64,000 bases of DNA from the NCBI GenBank assembly GCA_028673005.1, contig CM054120.1, positions 58,960,057 through 59,024,056 of the forward strand, read 5' to 3'. Below, one piece after another: positions 58,401-64,000 of the stretch. The notes under the pieces were generated by a model. It saw nothing but the letters and a program-made list of their open reading frames with translations. It was not told where the DNA came from and searched no databases. Each line of letters begins with the position of its first letter. Position 1 is the first letter of the stretch. Source of the stretch: Tanypteryx hageni. Its lineage: Eukaryota; Arthropoda; Insecta; Odonata; Petaluridae. A program made the translations under genes and the position numbers.

Positions 58401-61149
58401 TGGACTGGAATGGTAAATAGCTAGTCTTCATATAAACTCGAGCATAAGATGGCGTGGAAGCTATGTAACATGACATGTATAATAATAGCTCAAAGAAATG
58501 CATGACTGGCTAGGATCCAATGCTTCGGTCACACTGCAATCGACCTCTACCGGAGGCGATGGCATATGCATGCAAACACGATATTGAAGAGAAACTAAAT
58601 CAAAATCCTTTTCGGAGAGGTTCTCATCGCGTCAGTATCTTTCCCACGGTATGATTACAGCTACATTACCCAGTTTCTCAAAGCTTCTAGACTCAATTTA
58701 CTAATATTATTATACCAAAAAGACTATGGTTCTTCAATACTAACAAGATTTTAATATTAACCTTTTTTGTTTCTTGCAAAAGTATTTTTTTTTAATTATC
58801 CAAGATTCTTGTCACATCCCGTACAATCATTAATTTATCGTATTTATTTAGGCTTCTGAGAATGCGATAATACTTTCAAATATTATATATTAAAATGATT
58901 TAAATGACGGAGAAAATTTGTAAAATCATATAGTATACATCCAGAAAAATTTTCTGACTATAAATATGGGTAAATTGATGAAGTTTTGATGAGGAGTTTT
59001 GAAGGAATTTGGTCAATAGAAATGTCGTTATTTAGAGCAAATTTTGGGTGATACATAATATTTCATTTTACTGGCGTCCATGCAGAAGGTTATGAACATA
59101 CTCGTAAATACATCGATGAAAATAAAATAAGTCATTATAAAAAAAGGTGATCAAAAATAAATTAAAATAAAAATTAAATTAAACAAGCCGTTTATTGATA
59201 AAATACATATTAAACATTAAATTTGGCCAAAAAATCAGTTGGGCAAGAAATTGGGATTGAATTACGTTTTTGGAAATGGATGGCTTCTCGGAAATTTAAA
59301 TAAATTATAATAAATAACTAATTTGCTTTGGCGATTTATTTTTCTTACAGCATAATATCACTTTATATCATTGGTAACGGAGGGCAATAATCTATGCTTT
59401 TGGGGAAAATTATTTAAATATTTGAATGAACATTTTTATTCTAATTAACATTGCATTTCTCTTGAAGGGCGGTAAATTTTTGGTTTAACAATACAGGATG
59501 TCATTAAAATTCGAATTTCACACTCGATTAATTAGGAGTCTGATTTTATTTAAAATATGCTCTTTTTCTTTCAAAGTAAATTGGAAAGTCAGCCAAGAAG
59601 TATATATGCGTAAGACTTCATGAAAAAAGATGGAAATCTTAGCGTATAGGTACTTGCTAAAAACTCGATTAAACTGGCGCCATTAATTGCAATAAAGTAT
59701 TGCTATGAATATAGCCTTTTATACGAAAAGCTTTCGTTTGCGACTGAATCAAGAGCATTTACTGCCATGAGGAAATTCTCCTCTTAAGCAATAAGTTACG
59801 GAATTATCCAAGAGCGGAAATGAAACTGAGTCACTGCGCTTATATGGAGAAAGGAGTCAGAGTTGCTTTTTTATATTAGGCCGAATAAAAGGTAGAAATA
59901 AGGAGCGGATGGCACTTAATAAATGCTCGAAATAATAAACATTAATTGCATGGGATCTACAAATTTGTACCGATGAACTCCGTTTTTTATAATTCGAATA
60001 ATTTTGTTTATTCGTGTATTAGAAGCTCTTTACTATAGTGTATAAAGGTATTACTTAAGTATCTGGATTTCAGTTGCTCGTGAATATTATATTTTCGATG
60101 GAAGATATGTAAATGGATTAATTTCGAAGCTGGACTAATACCTATTTCTGTTTCAAATGAAGAAACGGAAGAAAAAATTTTTTTAATGCTAAATCTCCCT
60201 ACTTAGGTGATAATAATAGCAATATAAAAATATTAATATAATAATCATTATGTTTATTAAACAGACAAGGTTCCAATCTTATTTTATTATAAATTTTACA
60301 AGAAATGATATCATTCTAAATAAATAAATTGAATGCGATGGTTTTCATAAATATTTTCGAGAAGGCGATCCTTACGGCATGGTCATATTTTTATGACTAA
60401 GATTTCGCGGCTCATTCACAATAAATTTCTATAATTAAATCAGCCGTTTCAATTAAATATATCTTTGTTTTTAATTCTATAAGCTCGCAATTTACGAATT
60501 TAATTATAAATTCGGTTTGGAAATCGTTTCATAATTAATACTGAGAGGTTTTATAAAGAGTGGCATACGCGTTCCTGAATACGAAAATCATCCATGTTTT
60601 TACTTCAGCAAGTGCGCGTTCCGTACGCACAATTAATTCCCCCCATATAGGACCGCAAACTCGACAAGAAGTTGCATAAATACAAAAATTCTAGAGTTAA
60701 TAAATGAAAAATCCTTACGAAACTTCACATCGTCACAATTTCTGACGACTACCGCATTCTTGAGTGGACGTACTTTTTAAAGCATTGCAACACCGACTCG
60801 AGTAAAACTGTCCGACATCACCCATCCAAGAATCCGATATACTGATATCGGATAAAACTGTCGAATACAGAGATTAACGTAATCAAAGGAGCGAGACGTC
60901 GACAACAAAACATCGATTCGACCTGCGTATTACGCGATTCCCCTGTCGCGTCGACCGCGCGCGAACAGTGACGCAACTAATTGCCTATAGCCTCGCTAAA
61001 TGGCACGTTGAAAATTAATCTCCAGTCCGATCGACTGTTTTGACGGCTACTCGTCCAAAAATAAAAGACAAGGATGGATTTTATCCTTCAAACCTCTTTG
61101 TATCCGACCCTGTCATTCATTTGTCGAGCGATACATCCCCTTTTCTACA
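55481..61149. other. Nothing recognised
   Basis: Long AT-rich stretch. Minor points: a ggacggacgggcagatggac tract at 57242, and a small palindrome atccgatat-actg-atatcggat at about 60833. A 124-codon minus frame at 57364-57738 is unsupported. Confidence 0.3.
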
Positions 61150-61725
61150 CGATTACCCTCCTGCTCTCTCTTTTCCCTCTCCCCCTAATACCTCTTTCCC
61201 TCCCTCTCCCTCCTTCCCGATTATCCTTTTCCGCATCCCCCCAACCCAATCCTCCTCAAAAATCTCTTCACATTCCTCCCCCCAATCCTCCCTAAATCCT
61301 CCCCAACCATCCCCCAAATCCTCCCCTTCAATCCTTCCCCCAATACTTCCTCCAATCCTCCATCCCCAGTCCCCCTCCTTAATCCTCCCTCCCCAATTAC
61401 CCTCCTTAATCTCCCCTCCCAAATCCTCCCTCCCCAATCCCCTTCCTCCATCCCCTTCCTCAATCCCCTTCCTCGATCCCCCCTCTCCAATCCTCCCTCC
61501 CCAATCCTCCTTACCCAATCCCCTCTCCCCAATCCCCCTCCTCAATCCCCCCTCCGCGATCCCCCTACACAATCCCCTTCCCCGATCCCTTTCCCCAATC
61601 CCCCTCTCCAATCCCCCCTCCCCATTTCTCTCTCTCCAATCCCCTCTCCCCAATCCTCTTCCCCGATCCCTTTCCCCAATCCCCCTCCCCAATCCCCCCT
61701 CTCCAATCCCCCGCTACCCACTCCT
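61150..61725. repeat. Cytosine-rich minisatellite (CCCCAATCCCCCTC)n
   Basis: About 575 bp in which variants of ccccaatccccctc, ccccgatcc and tcctccc recur on the plus strand, almost without G. This produces a 231-codon Pro/Ser-rich plus frame and Gly-rich minus frames up to 179 codons. None has non-repetitive sequence to support a protein. Confidence 0.85.
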
Positions 61726-64000
61726 GCCGGTCTGATTTCTCTCGTACATACCGCGATGCCCGCCGCATTCCTCTGGCCACTTGTTTCTTCGATCAAATGA
61801 GTACATCGCGCTCCTCGTGTGTTGTGTGCGTCGCGTGTGGGAGGTTGGTTCGCTTCCTGTGATCACCTCAAGTATTCTCATTGACGACCTTGTGACGCCC
61901 AACCACGCAATAAGGAAAGTGGCACTGAATCGAGGAATGAAACGCCGCCGCGTAACCGTTATTGTTGCCATTTTTTATTCCGGGTTAGCGTCTCGTCGGC
62001 ATTGTGAGAGATGTATTGTGCCCAGAAACCTTTACTCATTAGCCACTATGGGAAGTGTTTTTCAAATGAGTTGTATTTTTCGATTTCTCGCGGTTTTCTT
62101 TTCTTTCAATCTATTCCTAAAAAGGGCCGTTTTTATTAAACATCAACTACTAAGGTACGGTCTGTGAGACCCCATGTAAGATATAGATTTAAATTATCGC
62201 GCTACCTTTTTTCCGTTCGTTTATATTTTACGAAAAAATAAAGTGAATATTAGGTTTTATTTATTTTAATTACCTCTTGACCATCATGGTGGACTATTAA
62301 ACAGGGAAAATCATATTGTGGATATAGCTGGTGAATAAATAATTACGAAGAACGATAGGGATCTCACAATAAAGTACAATGCGATCATAATATTATCTCA
62401 CTATTCAGGGGTTATAATAAATTTAAACGCCGCTGCAGAAAATTTGCGGCTATATATTCATTTTCAGTATGTTTGTGGGACATTTAAGCCTCGCTGCAGT
62501 CTCCAAAATCAATTGTTAATGTAGCGTGTTGTCGGCAAAGATAACGATTATGAAGGTAATTGGGACTAAATCACGGTTAAAATGAAAGAAGGAATGATTG
62601 GAACATAGTTTAAGGGAGAGCAAAGTTGTTGGAGATATAATATTAGATTAAAGACGAAGAAGAAGGAAGACTATAGAGATCATTGACAGTTAAAAGGACA
62701 AAATGGAAACGAGAGGATGAATAGAAAACATTTCTTTGGATAATCTTGAGAAGGTTGTATAATAATGAGAGATATGAAACTAGAAATAATGGTTAATGCG
62801 CGGTTTGATATGAGATATGTGTGCCGTATATTAAGGAATTTTTAGCTACATTAAGTATGATAAATAAATACTCTTTATAAAAATATGAGTAGAGATTCGT
62901 ACTATCATACTCTAATCACTTGTTTAATCAAGGCTTTATTTTTAATATAATCTTTCTAATTCAATGCAAAACAATCGCAATGATTCCGCCACTTTTAGTG
63001 TTTTGATAATGAAAATAATGATTAAATGCATATAAAATTGAGTTCAGTTTTACTCGTATATTAGCATTTATTTCAGGAATACAATCTAAAAAAACTTTCT
63101 TTGTACCTGTTTTGCGGAGCAGCATTTTTAACGCCATTTAATATGGCTTTACGTTTTTATCTTAGGATACATAAGCCATAAAATTTAAATCGACAATTTT
63201 TATACTTCAGAATTCATTATGAATAGAAATAATTAAGCATTTGTTGTGTAGTGAACATATCTTCGAAGAACTTAAAGAAAAATCAGACTTTTGTTGCAAA
63301 GTACATTGAAAGAAAGTCACGCGTATAGATAACCAATAAAATTTGTTGGAGAAATATAATTATTGTGTGCAATATATTTGTAATTCATTGAAACAATTTC
63401 TGCGAATAAAATTTTGACTTTTATTACATTAGTTTCAGATATTTCCATATTTATTAGATACAAAATGGCTAAATAAACTATGAGCGTATTTCACATAGAA
63501 AGCGGCCATAGTAAGTGATTAATCACCGTTCAATGATCCTGCATGTCTAATCGATTTAGTTACGTCCTTGTTTGCAGCAAGGAGGAAACCTTGTTTGAAA
63601 ACTCATTTTCGAGGATTTGTTGACTCGCCCAAAAGCATGTGTATTATATATTGATCCCTTGTAAACACCGGACACAAAAATCGATTAATTTTGGCGAAAA
63701 CCCAAATTTCTTTGGCGAAAATATCTGCACGCATGTGGCTTATGTTGGACGGACGGATCGTAAAGCTAACGCTTTTCCCTGACTACTGTTCCTTTAAGGG
63801 CCCTTCTGTTTTGCATCACGTCTTTGAAAATTTTACGATAGTTTGCAAAAGATAGTATGGCCTTGTGAACCGAAGTAAATTTTGCTTCCACATCTGTCTA
63901 ACTCCAAAAGATTTAGCTCTTCAATGATAGAGATTTTTAAATTTGAAAATCCTAATTAAATAATAGCGCCTTACAGATATTTGCAGCAATGCTATGCCTC
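61726..64000. other. Nothing recognised
   Basis: A CpG-containing stretch to about 62000, then AT-rich to the end. The 128-codon plus frame at 61781-62167 lacks domain or splice evidence. The words ggacggacggatcgtaaagc at about 63750 resemble common repeat fragments without a partner here. Confidence 0.3.

Noticed and set aside
61040..61735. 231-codon Pro/Ser-rich frame and Gly-rich minus frames
   Set aside because: Entirely produced by the C-rich minisatellite; the repeat word explains the composition on both strands.
1..64000. Integrated virus, retrotransposon with reverse transcriptase, rRNA, mitochondrial insert or CRISPR-like array
   Set aside because: No reverse-transcriptase, integrase or capsid motifs, no rRNA or mitochondrial-like stretch, and no regularly spaced short repeats with unique spacers were seen on either strand.

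Overview
The window is AT-rich eukaryotic nuclear DNA, almost certainly from an arthropod and probably an insect. The signs are very sparse coding sequence, long (TA)n microsatellites, many short non-autonomous DNA transposons (hAT and Tc1/mariner/pogo types), a mariner-type transposase fossil, and a degenerate copy of a multi-copy zinc-cluster protein that I know only from arthropod genome annotations. There is no bacterial gene organisation, rRNA, clear tRNA gene, CRISPR array or integrated virus that I can support.

The only host coding sequence I can defend is on the minus strand. One exon at 40517-40778 has an ATG start, 87 codons and a GTGAGT donor. A second exon at 1382-1620 has an AG acceptor and a CAG|GTAA donor and encodes most of a pleckstrin-homology (PH) domain. 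The first ends in phase 1 and the second needs two bases to complete a codon, so they join in frame as Met-Ser-Gly-Val-Leu. If this is right, about 39 kb of the window is one intron, 40.8-41.6 kb is the 5' UTR/promoter side, and the gene continues beyond position 1.

The rest is a transposon landscape. From 2.2 to 12.7 kb there are two copies each of two unclassified dispersed repeats (R1, R2), a 1.35-kb hAT element broken by an R1 copy, the zinc-cluster protein pseudogene, and an internally deleted mariner-like element. From 17.3 to 26.6 kb there are a tandem double hAT MITE with a perfect 8-bp target duplication, an R2 copy holding three hAT elements (one nested inside another), a further MITE, two pogo-like MITEs and a tRNA-derived SINE. 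From 26.4 to 45.5 kb lie copies of a third family (R3), most of them next to (TA)n tracts, including an 85-bp perfect palindrome and a 640-bp inverted array. R3 carries a conserved motif resembling a hammerhead-ribozyme core. From 46 to 64 kb the sequence is mostly unremarkable AT-rich DNA, with a third R1 copy, one more hAT element with target duplication, a degenerate tandem array and a cytosine-rich minisatellite.

Most open reading frames of 60-230 codons here look like chance or low-complexity frames. Classifications rest on terminal repeats, target-site duplications, splice signals and recalled protein-family motifs read by eye; no database search was possible.
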